DNA from: Caldisericales bacterium
Lineage (GTDB): Bacteria > Caldisericota > Caldisericia > Caldisericales > Caldisericaceae
Length of the DNA stretch: 11,378 nucleotides
Assembly (NCBI GenBank): GCA_015485995.1
Contig: WFSP01000040.1
Location: forward strand, 1-11,378
Reading direction: 5' to 3'
Part shown: one piece after another, positions 1-7,986 of the stretch
Layout of the letters: each line of letters begins with the position of its first letter
Position numbering within the stretch: position 1 is the first letter of the stretch
Translations under genes and position numbers: made by a program
Notes under the pieces: model-generated
The model's database searches: none
The model's input: the letters and a program-made list of their open reading frames with translations, nothing else
Told to the model about the DNA's origin: nothing

Positions 1-2
1 TA

Positions 3-251
3 TACCCAGGGCATCCTAAGATAAATGGATATATAGAAAGAGCAAACAGGACACTTGAAGAAGAATTCATAGATTACCACTTATACTTATTATCAGATGA
101 TGTAAACACATTCAATTCAGAACTCATAGAATACCTCATCTGGTATAACACCGAAAGACCTCATCACAGCCTCAATAATTTGTCACCTATGGATTTTATA
201 ATAAAATACTATTTGAAGTCTCAAATGTATTGGACTTATACATCGTATTGA
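3..251 (+). CDS. C-terminal fragment of IS transposase (DDE integrase core), cut by window edge
   Basis: An open frame enters from the left edge and gives 82 residues before TGA; the start lies outside the window. Residues 1-16 contain YPGHPKINGYIERANRTL, the region of the third catalytic acid in integrase-core (rve-type) transposases of the IS3/IS481 kind; the Glu is about residue 12. Further on, YNTERPHHSLNNLSP (about residues 56-70) is the usual C-terminal signature of the same families. Catalysis would be cut-and-paste or copy-out transposition of the element. Only the end is visible, so I cannot say whether the whole gene is intact. The DNA at about 221-242, coding for the last residues, may itself be the right terminal repeat of the element. 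Family assignment between IS3 and IS481 is uncertain; the transposase identity is firm. Confidence 0.85.
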   Translation, partial: YPGHPKINGYIERANRTLEEEFIDYHLYLLSDDVNTFNSELIEYLIWYNTERPHHSLNNLSPMDFIIKYYLKSQMYWTYTSY

Positions 252-275
252 CTATTCTATTTAACTCCTTATACT
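248..275 (+). promoter_or_regulatory. Probable promoter of the ileS-ktrBA-HAD-hutH run
   Basis: TTGACT (248-253) and TATACT (270-275) are separated by 16 bases, a good match to the housekeeping sigma-70 consensus. The -35 box includes the transposase stop codon TGA (249-251). A start near 282 would give a leader of about 40 bases. That is too short for a T-box riboswitch, which often controls aminoacyl-tRNA synthetase genes. A second TATAAT at 288-293 has no good -35 box at normal spacing. Confidence 0.6.
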
Positions 276-322
276 TGTTTTATGCATTATAATCAAATTA
301 TTGTGAAAGGGGTGAATTTTTA

Positions 323-3300
323 ATGTTTAAAAGCCTTGGAAAAGTAACGGAAATTCCTCAGGAAGAGGATCAAATTATTAAATACTGGAAAGTAAACGAT
401 ATTTTCAAAAAAAGTTTGGATATACGTAAAAATAATAAACGATATGTGTTCTTTGAAGGCCCGCCAACTGCAAACGGAAGGCCCGGAGTTCACCATGGAC
501 TTTCCAGAGTATATAAAGACACTGTTCTAAGATACAAGTCTCTGCGGGGCTTTTATGTGCCCAGGCGAGGTGGATGGGATACGCAGGGTTTGCCGGTAGA
601 AATCGAAGTGGAAAAAATGCTTGGCATCCACACAAAAAAAGAAATAGAAGAGTATGGGGTAGAAAAATTTAATAAACTCTGCAAAGAGAGTGTAATGAAA
701 TATGAAGAAGAATGGGAGAGAATGACTGATAGAATAGGTTTTTGGCTTGATATGGAGCACGCTTATTTTACCTATAGCAACAAATATCTCGAAACTGTCT
801 GGTGGATTTTAAAAGAGATTTTTAATAAAGGGCTTCTTTACGAGGGGCGCAAGGTTGTGCCTTACTGCCCCCGCTGCGGAACAACGCTCTCCTCACACGA
901 AGTTTCCCTTGGATACAAGAAGGTTAAAGACCCTTCCGTATTCGTGCGGTTTAAAGTAAGGGACGACAGATTTCCCGATACTTCTCTTTTAGTGTGGACA
1001 ACTACGCCGTGGACTCTTCCGTCCAATGTTGCAGTAGCAATTAATCCCGAATTTACCTACCTACTTGTAGAATACAATGAGGAAAAACTTATCATTTCAG
1101 AACCTCGCGCCGAGGCTGTTTTAGGTAAAGATTACAAAATAATTAAAAAGCTTAAAGCGGAAGAAATTGACGGCTTAAAATATGAACCGCTCTATGATTT
1201 TTCGGGCCTTACAAGCGAAGAAAAAGAAAAAGGATTCAAGGTTGTTATCGGTGATTTTGTTACGGCAACGGATGGCAGCGGGCTTGTGCATATGGCACCT
1301 GCCTTTGGTGAAGATGACCTCAGGATGGGGATAAAATACGATTTGCCTTTTGTCCAGCTTGTAGACCTTGAAGGAAAACTCACTGCTGGCCCATGGAAAG
1401 GGATGTTTGTAAAAAAGGCTGACTCTCTTATCATCAATGATCTCAAAGAAAGAGGCCTTTTATTTAAGAAAGAGCTTTACGAGCATGACTACCCGTTCTG
1501 TTGGAGATGCGGAACACCTCTCCTTTACTATGCAAAGAAGTCGTGGTTTATAAAAATTACGGATGTGAAAGACAAGCTTCTTGCAAATAATGAAACTGTA
1601 AATTGGTATCCTGAGCACATAAAGCACGGAAGGTTTGGGAATTGGCTTGAAAACATTAATGACTGGGCACTTTCAAGGGAGCGCTTTTGGGGTACCCCCC
1701 TTAATATATGGGTCTGCAAAGAGTGTGGGCACAAGGAAGCAATCGGCAGCATTAAGGAGCTCAGGGGAAGGGCTATCGAAGATGTCCCTGAGGATATTGA
1801 GCTTCACAAGCCTTACGTAGATAATATTCATATCAAGTGCCCCAAGTGCGGGGGAATAATGGAGAGAGTGCCTGAAGTAATCGATGTGTGGTTTGATTCT
1901 GGCTCTATGCCTTACGCTCAGTGGCACTATCCCTTTGAGAATAAGAAAGAATTTGAAGAGAATTTCCCTGCTGACTTTATTACCGAAGGTATTGACCAAA
2001 CGCGCGGTTGGTTCTACTCGCTTATTGCAATTTCTACTCTTGTGCGTGGAGAGTCGCCCTATAAAAATGTGATGTGCCTTGAACTTGTTCTGGATGAAAA
2101 AGGGCAAAAGATGAGCAAGTCGAAGGGAAACGTAATTGACCCGTGGTCAATCCTTAACAAGCAGGGTGCTGATGCGTTCAGGTGGTCTATCTATACGGCA
2201 TCGCCTCCCTGGACTCCGAGAAGGTTTGGGCATGGCGTGGTAAATGATGCCTTAAAGGGATTTATTATTCCACTGAGGAATGTGTATTCGTTCTTTGCGC
2301 TTTATTCGAATGTTGATAAGTTTAATCCGCTTGAAGCGGAGTATATACCTGTGGAAAAACGCAGTGTGATGGACAAATGGATTATTTCCAAATTAGAAAG
2401 CTTGAACAAACATGCCCTGGAGCGGATGGAGCAGTTTGATATAACTCCGCTTACGAGGGAAATGCAGGCTTTTGTGGATGACCTTTCGAACTGGTATGTG
2501 AGGCGCTCAAGGCGCAGGTTCTGGAAAAGTGAGAACGACAGTGACAAGCTTTCCGCATATTTTACTCTGTATGAAGTACTGAGAAAATTTACGGTTATGA
2601 TTGCCCCGTTTACGCCGTTTCTGTCGGAAATGCTTTATCAGAATCTTGTAAAAAATATTGACAAGGATGCAAAAGAAAGTGTCCATCTGGAAGATTATCC
2701 CGTGCCGAACGAAAAGCTAATAGACGAAAAACTGATAAATAATATGGAGCTTCTTATAAATATTACTTCCCTTGGAAGGGCTGCAAGGAAAAAATCTGGA
2801 ATTAGGGTGAGGCAGCCACTTTCAAAAATTGTTGTTTATTTGAAAGACTTGGATGAACGAAAGGTTATTGTGGAATACAAAACGGCTATAGAAGAAGAGT
2901 TGAATATAAAGGATGTTGAAATAGCAGATAATATTTCCAATTACTGTGCTGTTTCACTAAAACCGAACTTACCTGTGCTTGGAAAGTCTTATGGCAAAAA
3001 ACTTCCGCTTATTGCAAAGGCGTTAAATGAGGAAGGAAAAGGGTTTGAGTTTGTGGAAACTGGAAAAGTTTCGGTAAATATCGACAAAGAAACGCTTTGG
3101 CTATCAAAAAATGGGGTATTGCTTGACATTGAAGGCAAAGGAAATTTTATAGGGCTATCTGACAGAGGTTACTTTGTTTTCCTTGACACGGCGCTCAGCG
3201 ATGAACTTATGATGGAAGGTGCAGCAAGAGAAATTGTACATGCTGTCCAGAACTTAAGAAAAGAGGCAAGCCTTGATATTTCAGATCGTATTAAACTTTC

Positions 3301-3454
3301 GGTGGAGCCATCGGACGATGCGGTGAGTATGTTTGAAGACTACATAAAGAAGGAAACTCTTGCCTTATCCATAGATAAAGTTGATAATCCTACTTCCGTT
3401 AAAGAACTTAAGATAAACGAAACGACATACAAAATCGCGCTTAAAAAAGCATAA
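323..3454 (+). CDS. ileS: Isoleucyl-tRNA synthetase, long (IleS2-like) form
   Basis: A cytoplasmic class I synthetase that activates isoleucine with ATP, charges tRNA-Ile and edits Val-tRNA-Ile. At 1043 residues it is the long form. The HIGH-type motif appears as PPTANGRPGVHHG (47-59), with Gly in place of the first His, as in many IleS2 enzymes. KMSKS is at 596-600. The CP1 editing domain has the Thr-rich strip TTTPWTLP (226-233) and GLVHMAPAFGEDD, with His323 and Asp332 at the spacing of the E. coli editing residues His333 and Asp342. Cys pairs at 182/185, 393/396, 465/468 and 506/509 suggest bound zinc. DVWFDSGS lies near 525. The anticodon-binding domain and a long C-terminal extension follow. 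AGGGGTG at 308-314, eight bases before ATG, supports the start. It is first in a run with ktrB, which starts two bases after its stop. Confidence 0.97.
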   Translation: MFKSLGKVTEIPQEEDQIIKYWKVNDIFKKSLDIRKNNKRYVFFEGPPTANGRPGVHHGLSRVYKDTVLRYKSLRGFYVPRRGGWDTQGLPVEIEVEKMLGIHTKKEIEEYGVEKFNKLCKESVMKYEEEWERMTDRIGFWLDMEHAYFTYSNKYLETVWWILKEIFNKGLLYEGRKVVPYCPRCGTTLSSHEVSLGYKKVKDPSVFVRFKVRDDRFPDTSLLVWTTTPWTLPSNVAVAINPEFTYLLVEYNEEKLIISEPRAEAVLGKDYKIIKKLKAEEIDGLKYEPLYDFSGLTSEEKEKGFKVVIGDFVTATDGSGLVHMAPAFGEDDLRMGIKYDLPFVQLVDLEGKLTAGPWKGMFVKKADSLIINDLKERGLLFKKELYEHDYPFCWRCGTPLLYYAKKSWFIKITDVKDKLLANNETVNWYPEHIKHGRFGNWLENINDWALSRERFWGTPLNIWVCKECGHKEAIGSIKELRGRAIEDVPEDIELHKPYVDNIHIKCPKCGGIMERVPEVIDVWFDSGSMPYAQWHYPFENKKEFEENFPADFITEGIDQTRGWFYSLIAISTLVRGESPYKNVMCLELVLDEKGQKMSKSKGNVIDPWSILNKQGADAFRWSIYTASPPWTPRRFGHGVVNDALKGFIIPLRNVYSFFALYSNVDKFNPLEAEYIPVEKRSVMDKWIISKLESLNKHALERMEQFDITPLTREMQAFVDDLSNWYVRRSRRRFWKSENDSDKLSAYFTLYEVLRKFTVMIAPFTPFLSEMLYQNLVKNIDKDAKESVHLEDYPVPNEKLIDEKLINNMELLINITSLGRAARKKSGIRVRQPLSKIVVYLKDLDERKVIVEYKTAIEEELNIKDVEIADNISNYCAVSLKPNLPVLGKSYGKKLPLIAKALNEEGKGFEFVETGKVSVNIDKETLWLSKNGVLLDIEGKGNFIGLSDRGYFVFLDTALSDELMMEGAAREIVHAVQNLRKEASLDISDRIKLSVEPSDDAVSMFEDYIKKETLALSIDKVDNPTSVKELKINETTYKIALKKA

Positions 3455-3456
3455 AA

Positions 3457-4800
3457 ATGATTAAAAAAAAGCTTACCCCTATTAGGATAGTTGTTTTAAG
3501 TTTTTTGGGACTTATTATTACAGGAGGGACACTGCTTTTGTTCCCCTTTGCAAGTGCCGCGCATCATTTTACTAATCCGGTTATTGCATATTTTACTGCA
3601 ACTTCCGCGGTTTGTGTAACAGGGCTTGTCGCGGTTGATACAGGTACTTTTTGGTCAGGGTGGGGGAAATTTATTATTATCTCACTCATCCAATTCGGAG
3701 GGCTCGGATATATGACAATTGCAACTTTCTTCTTGCTTGCCTTTAACAGGCATGTTTCTCTAGGGCAGAGAGTTGCGTTAAAAGAGGGCTTAAACGTTTC
3801 GCATCTTTCCGGAATAATGCATTTTACAAGGACGACAATTGCAATTGTAGCTTTCTTTGAGGGGATAGGCACCGTTGCCCTTACGCTGCGTTTTATGCAT
3901 ATCTATCCGTTTTCTCGTGCGCTTGAAATGGGGGCTTTTCACGCTGTTTCCGCGTTTTGCAATGCAGGTTTTGATATTATGGGCGGTTTCAAAAGTTTTA
4001 CGGGCTATGCAAATGATTTAACGGTAAACCTTACTGTTATGACGCTTATTGTAATGGGTGGTATAGGATTTTACCTGCTTTGGCAGCTTGTTCACCCTTA
4101 TGCAAGAAGAAAGAGAAAACATATGTCTTTGCACTCGAAAATTGTTCTTCGCACAACGTTTATTCTTATTGTTTTAGGAGCAGGGCTCTTTTTGCTGCTT
4201 GAGTGGAGTAACCCGCGTTCTATTGGAAATCTCCCATTGAGGGGAAAGGTACTTGCCGCATTTTTTCAGTCAATCACTCCAAGGACTGCAGGCTTTAATA
4301 CAGTAAGTATGGCAAGTCTTCGTCAGGCAACGCTGTTTATCTTAATGATTTTGATGTTTATCGGTGGTTCGCCGGGAGGCTCTGCCGGTGGGATAAAAAC
4401 AACTACATTTGTCATTTTTATTATATTTGTGATAAAGGCAATTCAGGGCAGGCGGAGAGTCGTGATATTCGGCCGCTCTATAGAGAGGGAAACAGTATCC
4501 CGTGCCGTTTTTATTGTGGGGTTTGGGCTCTTTGTCATTATTGTTTCTACGGTTATTATATTAATGGCAGAGCAGGATAAATTTACATTTTTGCAGGTGA
4601 TGTTTGAAGTTTTCTCGGCATTTGGCACAGTAGGGCTTTCTACAGGGATTACGCCTCACCTGTCCGATGTTTCAAGATTTGTTATAATGGCAACGATGTT
4701 TGTCGGTAGAGTAGGGCCTATCAGTTTTGTTTTGAGTATGATAGGCAGAAAGAAATTGCCGAAAGTAGAATATCCGCAAGAAGAAATTGCGATAGGTTAA
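3457..4800 (+). CDS. ktrB: Potassium uptake channel subunit KtrB (TrkH/KtrB family)
   Basis: Membrane subunit of a Ktr/Trk potassium (or sodium-coupled potassium) uptake system. Its 447 residues are typical of KtrB. It shows the four-fold M1-P-M2 design: the four filter segments are CVTGL (53-57), FCNAGFD (167-173), TPRTAGFNT (274-282) and AFGTVGLSTG (388-397). GGSPGGSAGGIKTTT (303-317) is the glycine-rich intramembrane loop of this family, thought to gate the pore. The N-terminus KKKLTPIRIVVLSFLGLII enters the first membrane helix directly, as in homologues, so the ATG at 3457 is a natural start. No Shine-Dalgarno site precedes it; it begins two bases after the ileS stop, so translation probably depends on re-initiation. 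The cytoplasmic RCK partner KtrA follows at once. TrkH would be an alternative name. Confidence 0.94.
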   Translation: MIKKKLTPIRIVVLSFLGLIITGGTLLLFPFASAAHHFTNPVIAYFTATSAVCVTGLVAVDTGTFWSGWGKFIIISLIQFGGLGYMTIATFFLLAFNRHVSLGQRVALKEGLNVSHLSGIMHFTRTTIAIVAFFEGIGTVALTLRFMHIYPFSRALEMGAFHAVSAFCNAGFDIMGGFKSFTGYANDLTVNLTVMTLIVMGGIGFYLLWQLVHPYARRKRKHMSLHSKIVLRTTFILIVLGAGLFLLLEWSNPRSIGNLPLRGKVLAAFFQSITPRTAGFNTVSMASLRQATLFILMILMFIGGSPGGSAGGIKTTTFVIFIIFVIKAIQGRRRVVIFGRSIERETVSRAVFIVGFGLFVIIVSTVIILMAEQDKFTFLQVMFEVFSAFGTVGLSTGITPHLSDVSRFVIMATMFVGRVGPISFVLSMIGRKKLPKVEYPQEEIAIG

Positions 4801-4805
4801 GGAGG
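4798..4805 (+). promoter_or_regulatory. Strong ribosome binding site of ktrA fused to ktrB stop
   Basis: TAAGGAGG joins the ktrB stop codon (TAA, 4798-4800) to a perfect AAGGAGG Shine-Dalgarno site, five bases before the ktrA ATG at 4811. ktrB itself lacks such a site, so the soluble subunit is probably translated more efficiently than the channel subunit. Confidence 0.85.
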
Positions 4806-4810
4806 AATTT

Positions 4811-5470
4811 ATGGCTAAAAAACAATTTGGAGTAATAGGGCTTGGCAAGTTTGGCTCGTCAGTTGCAATACACCTTGAAAAGCTTGGGCATCCTGTGCTT
4901 GCAATAGACAAGGATATGGCTCTTGTGGAAGATATAAAAGATGAGGTAAGCTTTGCGGAAGTTGTAGAGGCAACAGACCCCGAAGCACTTGCTGCAGCAG
5001 GTATTAAAAACTGTGATACTGTTGTTGTTGCAATAGGAGATGTGCAGTCCAATATACTTGTATCACTCGTTCTTCAGGAGCTGGGAATTAAAAACATCAT
5101 AGTAAAAGTTAGCAGCAAAATTCACGGGAGAGTTGTGAAGAAAATTGGAATTGAAGATGTTGTTTTTCCGGAGCAGGATATGGGTGAAAGAATTGCAAAT
5201 AAAATTGCTTCTACGAACATTTTGGATTATATTTCCATATCCAAAGAATTTGACCTTGTTGAATATAAGGCCGTAAAAAAACTGGAAGGTTATACCTTGA
5301 AAAAGCTTTCTTTGCGCAATAAGTTCGGTATAACCGTAATCGCCGTGAAACGCGATTCAAATGTGATTGTTTCTCCTTCCGCAGATGAAAAGATATTGGA
5401 AAACGATACGCTTTTCCTCGTTGGAAAAACAGAAGACATTAAACGATTTGAAAAGGAGTATTCCAAATGA
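4811..5470 (+). CDS. ktrA: Potassium uptake regulatory subunit KtrA (single RCK)
   Basis: Cytoplasmic nucleotide-binding subunit that gates KtrB. Residues 7-34 form a Rossmann start, GVIGLGKFGSSVA, with Gly10, Gly12 and Gly15, followed by an acidic residue at the end of strand two (AIDKD, Asp33), as expected for binding ATP/ADP or NAD(H). RCK_N spans about 5-125 and a TrkA_C (RCK_C) domain about 140-219. At 219 residues it has one RCK unit, which fits KtrA rather than the tandem-RCK TrkA of E. coli; an octameric ring on a KtrB dimer is the known arrangement of the family. Start: the ATG at 4811 has a perfect Shine-Dalgarno site. The stop overlaps the next ATG by four bases (ATGA). Confidence 0.94.
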   Translation: MAKKQFGVIGLGKFGSSVAIHLEKLGHPVLAIDKDMALVEDIKDEVSFAEVVEATDPEALAAAGIKNCDTVVVAIGDVQSNILVSLVLQELGIKNIIVKVSSKIHGRVVKKIGIEDVVFPEQDMGERIANKIASTNILDYISISKEFDLVEYKAVKKLEGYTLKKLSLRNKFGITVIAVKRDSNVIVSPSADEKILENDTLFLVGKTEDIKRFEKEYSK

Positions 5471-6177
5471 TTAAATTGATTTCTCTGGATTTATGGGACA
5501 CGCTTATAACAGATGGGCATTCGATGGAACATGAGCGTGATGAAAAACGTGCCGAATTCATCCTCAATGTCCTAAAATTAAGCTCTCACTACAAAATGGC
5601 AATAATGAATTTTTTTGCCGAACTTGTGGCAAGCTTCAAATGCCCTACTGAAAAAAATGAATGGGCAATTTTGCCTGAAACACAGCTTGAATACCTTTTT
5701 AAGCTGCTTGGCGTAAATCCAACCGAAGAGCAGTTTCAAATCATTTTGAAGGAATACACCGAAGAGGCTCTTGATAAGCCCCCGAGGTTTATGGAAAACG
5801 ATGTAAAAGAAACTTTGATGAAATTCAAGGAAAATTATAAGCTTGCCCTTATTTCTAATACAGGAAGAACGCCAGGCAGAGTGCTAAGAATACTTTTGAA
5901 AGAGGCTGGCATCCTGAACTTTTTTGACGTGCTCACATTTTCCGACGAAGTGCATCTGAGAAAGCCCAATGCCCAGATATTTTTACTCACCTGCGAACGC
6001 GCGGGAGTAAAATGCAAGGAAGCTGTGCATATTGGTGATTCGATTACAATTGATTTTCTTGGGGCGCGTGATGCCGGGTTAAGACCGATCCAAATTTTAC
6101 CTGACAACAGAGCTGCTATGTCACCATTTGTGAAAAGCCTTAAGGAGGCAGAAACTGTCATAAGGAGAATGTTATGA
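5467..6177 (+). CDS. HAD-superfamily hydrolase, substrate unknown
   Basis: A 236-residue Rossmannoid HAD enzyme with an alpha-helical cap inserted after motif I (about 18-110). Motif I is LDLWDTL: Asp8 is the expected nucleophile, but the position of the usual second Asp (+2) is Trp10. Motif II is Ser130 (ALISNTG), motif III Lys166 (HLRKPN), and motif IV GDSITID (190-196) with acidic Asp191 and Asp196. The Asp+2 change is normal in haloacid dehalogenases and in some poorly characterised HAD groups, and argues against a standard phosphatase mechanism. The ATG overlaps the ktrA stop as ATGA, and the stop overlaps hutH in the same way, so it is co-translated with both. Nothing visible fixes its substrate; a link to histidine or ion metabolism would be guesswork. 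Confidence 0.85.
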   Translation: MIKLISLDLWDTLITDGHSMEHERDEKRAEFILNVLKLSSHYKMAIMNFFAELVASFKCPTEKNEWAILPETQLEYLFKLLGVNPTEEQFQIILKEYTEEALDKPPRFMENDVKETLMKFKENYKLALISNTGRTPGRVLRILLKEAGILNFFDVLTFSDEVHLRKPNAQIFLLTCERAGVKCKEAVHIGDSITIDFLGARDAGLRPIQILPDNRAAMSPFVKSLKEAETVIRRML

Positions 6178-7655
6178 TAAAACTTGACGGGGAATCGCTC
6201 TCCTTAAAAGAAGTTGAGAGAACCGCCTTGTTTTATGAGGAGGTTTCACTTCTGGAAACTGCGTTTGATAAAATAGACCGGTCTGCCTCATTCATAGAGA
6301 AACTTGCATCCGAGGGAAAAGTAATATATGGAGTTACAACCGGATTTGGAAGCCTTGTTGATTATGTGATACCCAAAGAGGACGTGGAAAAACTGCAAGA
6401 GAATTTACTTATGAGTCATGCATCAGGTATGGGAGAGCCGCTCTCCGAAGAAGATGTAAGGGCAGGCATTATTGTCCGTGCAAATTCCTTGGCAAAGGGT
6501 TATTCCGGAGTGCGCCGTGTTGTAATAGAAAAACTGCTTGAGCTTTTAAATAAAAAGATTTATCCTTATGTCCCTTCTTTCGGTTCCGTAGGCGCATCTG
6601 GTGACCTTGCTCCGCTTGCACATATCTCGCTACTACTATTGGGAAAGGGTAAAGTTTTTTATGAAAATGGCGTCAGGGATTTTAAAGATGTTTCAGGTAA
6701 AGTAGGGTTTGTTCCGCTTGAAAATTTAAAAGCAAAAGAAGGATTAGCGTTGATAAATGGTACAGCAGTGGAGTCGGGTATATCCGCGCTGCTTTTAAGA
6801 AGAGCATTTTATCTTGTAAAAACCTCTCTAAAAGCTGCTGCCCTGTCTCTTGAGGCACTAAAAGGAAGAAAGGAAGCATTTGACATACGTATACAGCGAG
6901 TGAGAGGGTACGATGAGCAGGAAGAAGTTGCAAAAATTATCCTGAATGAAATTGAGGGAAGTAAGCTAATAAATTCTACGAGCAGAGTACAGGATGCATA
7001 CTCACTTCGGTGCATTCCTTCGGTTTACGGGGCTATTACGGGTGGGCTGCGTTATGCCGAGAATATTGTTTTAAGGGAGCTTAATGCCGTGACTGACAAC
7101 CCTATTGTGTTTGCAGAAGACGGGGATGTATTGTCCGGTGGAAATTTTCACGCAGAACCCGTTGCATTTGCAATGGATCATTTCAGTATAGTGCTTTCCG
7201 AATTGGGCAGTATCAGCGAACGTAGAATAAACAGGCTTCTTAATCCTGTTTTAAGTAATTTGCCTGCGTTTCTTGTTAAACACTCGGGGTTAAACTCTGG
7301 GATGATGATTGTTCAGTATGCCACTTCTGCGCTTGCTTCTTACAATAAAACACTTGCACATCCTGCGAGCGTAGACTCGATTCCCGTATCCGCAGATCAG
7401 GAAGACCACGTGAGTATGGGAATGAATAGTGTTATAAAAGCTAAAAAAGTGCTTGAAAATGTGCAGCATATCGTTTCTGCGGAGCTTCTTGTTGCAGCTC
7501 AGGCGGTGGATTTCGTAGGTCCTGAAAATCTCGGGAAAGGGACAAGAGAAACATATCAAAAAATTAGGCAAGTTGTAAAGTTTGCGGAGAATGACAGAGA
7601 ATTTTCGTACGATCTGGATAAAATCTATAAAATGCTTTCGCAAAGTAGTATATAA
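6174..7655 (+). CDS. hutH: Histidine ammonia-lyase (histidase)
   Basis: Converts L-histidine to trans-urocanate and ammonia, the first step of histidine breakdown, in the cytoplasm. The 493 residues match the bacterial family length. Ala141-Ser142-Gly143 in GSVGASGDLAPLAH should cyclise into the MIO electrophile. Other active-site residues are in place: Tyr52 (YGVTTGFG), Ser81-His82 (LLMSHASG, the pair typical of histidases rather than Tyr or Phe lyases), Asn195 (NGT), QDAYSLR (273-279), GNFHAE (323-328) and QEDHVSM with Glu410. AGGAG at 6163-6167, six bases before ATG, supports the start, which overlaps the HAD gene by four bases. No hutU, hutI or hutG is in view, so the fate of urocanate is not shown. 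A Phe/Tyr lyase or aminomutase is less likely. Confidence 0.93.
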   Translation: MIKLDGESLSLKEVERTALFYEEVSLLETAFDKIDRSASFIEKLASEGKVIYGVTTGFGSLVDYVIPKEDVEKLQENLLMSHASGMGEPLSEEDVRAGIIVRANSLAKGYSGVRRVVIEKLLELLNKKIYPYVPSFGSVGASGDLAPLAHISLLLLGKGKVFYENGVRDFKDVSGKVGFVPLENLKAKEGLALINGTAVESGISALLLRRAFYLVKTSLKAAALSLEALKGRKEAFDIRIQRVRGYDEQEEVAKIILNEIEGSKLINSTSRVQDAYSLRCIPSVYGAITGGLRYAENIVLRELNAVTDNPIVFAEDGDVLSGGNFHAEPVAFAMDHFSIVLSELGSISERRINRLLNPVLSNLPAFLVKHSGLNSGMMIVQYATSALASYNKTLAHPASVDSIPVSADQEDHVSMGMNSVIKAKKVLENVQHIVSAELLVAAQAVDFVGPENLGKGTRETYQKIRQVVKFAENDREFSYDLDKIYKMLSQSSI

Positions 7656-7660
7656 ATTTA

Positions 7661-7750
7661 TGGTGCCGAAGGAGGGAATCGAACCCTCACGGGGCTCTGA
7701 ACCCCTGCGGATTTTGAGTCCGCCGCGTCTGCCAGTTCCGCCACTTCGGC
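7661..7750 (-). tRNA. tRNA-Leu (anticodon CAA)
   Basis: On the minus strand the gene starts GCCGAAGTGG (7750 down) and ends CTTCGGC-A-CCA (to 7661), so the acceptor stem GCCGAAG/CTTCGGC is perfect, the discriminator is A and the CCA end is encoded. The anticodon arm is GCGGA-CTCAAAA-TCCGC, giving anticodon CAA, which reads UUG. A long variable arm, GGGGTTCAGAGCCCC, marks it as a class II tRNA, and GGTTCGATTCC is the T-loop region. It lies tail to tail with hutH, with five bases between them. Confidence 0.97.
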
Positions 7751-7760
7751 AATACGTTAC

Positions 7761-7788
7761 ATTATAGGAAACAATTTTTATTCGTCAA
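7761..7788 (-). promoter_or_regulatory. Promoter of tRNA-Leu
   Basis: Reading the minus strand, TTGACG (7788-7783) and a perfect TATAAT (7766-7761) are 16 bases apart. Transcription would start near 7753, three or four bases before the mature tRNA 5' end at 7750. Confidence 0.85.
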
Positions 7789-7857
7789 GAGGGAGAAATT
7801 AACCTCTCGCTTATGCAATTTAGAGCGGCACATTTCCCTGTCATTTTGATTTTTCCC

Positions 7858-7937
7858 TGTCATTCTGAATGAAGTGAAGAATCTCCTCCCTAACAACTAA
7901 AACCGAGATCCTTCGTAAAAACGGCTCAGGATGACAA
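7858..7937. repeat. Inverted repeat pair 1, potential long hairpin
   Basis: The left arm (7858-7885) and right arm (7905-7937) pair in two blocks. TGTCATTCTGA pairs with TCAGGATGACA through one T-G wobble, and GAAGAATCTC pairs with GAGATCCTTC with one A-C mismatch. An asymmetric internal loop separates the blocks and about 19 bases form the terminal loop. Confidence 0.8.
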
Positions 7938-7986
7938 CCTTTGTCATTCTCGAGCGAGTACAGTGACGAAAAACCTTGTTTTTCTT

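Noticed and set aside
252..322. T-box riboswitch before ileS
   Set aside because: The predicted leader is only about 40 bases, too short for stem I and the antiterminator, and no T-box core sequence is present.
1673..2107. Minus-strand 144-residue frame inside ileS
   Set aside because: It lies wholly opposite conserved ileS sequence, including zinc-binding and KMSKS-proximal regions, and resembles no protein I know.
4672..5052. Minus-strand 126-residue Ser/Thr-rich frame over ktrB and ktrA
   Set aside because: It is antisense to two conserved genes, of low complexity, and without a start signal.
7582..7767. Plus-strand 61-residue frame containing GIEPSRGSEPLRILSPP
   Set aside because: It overlaps the end of hutH and then reads the antisense of tRNA-Leu; this peptide is a well-known false product of class II tRNA genes.
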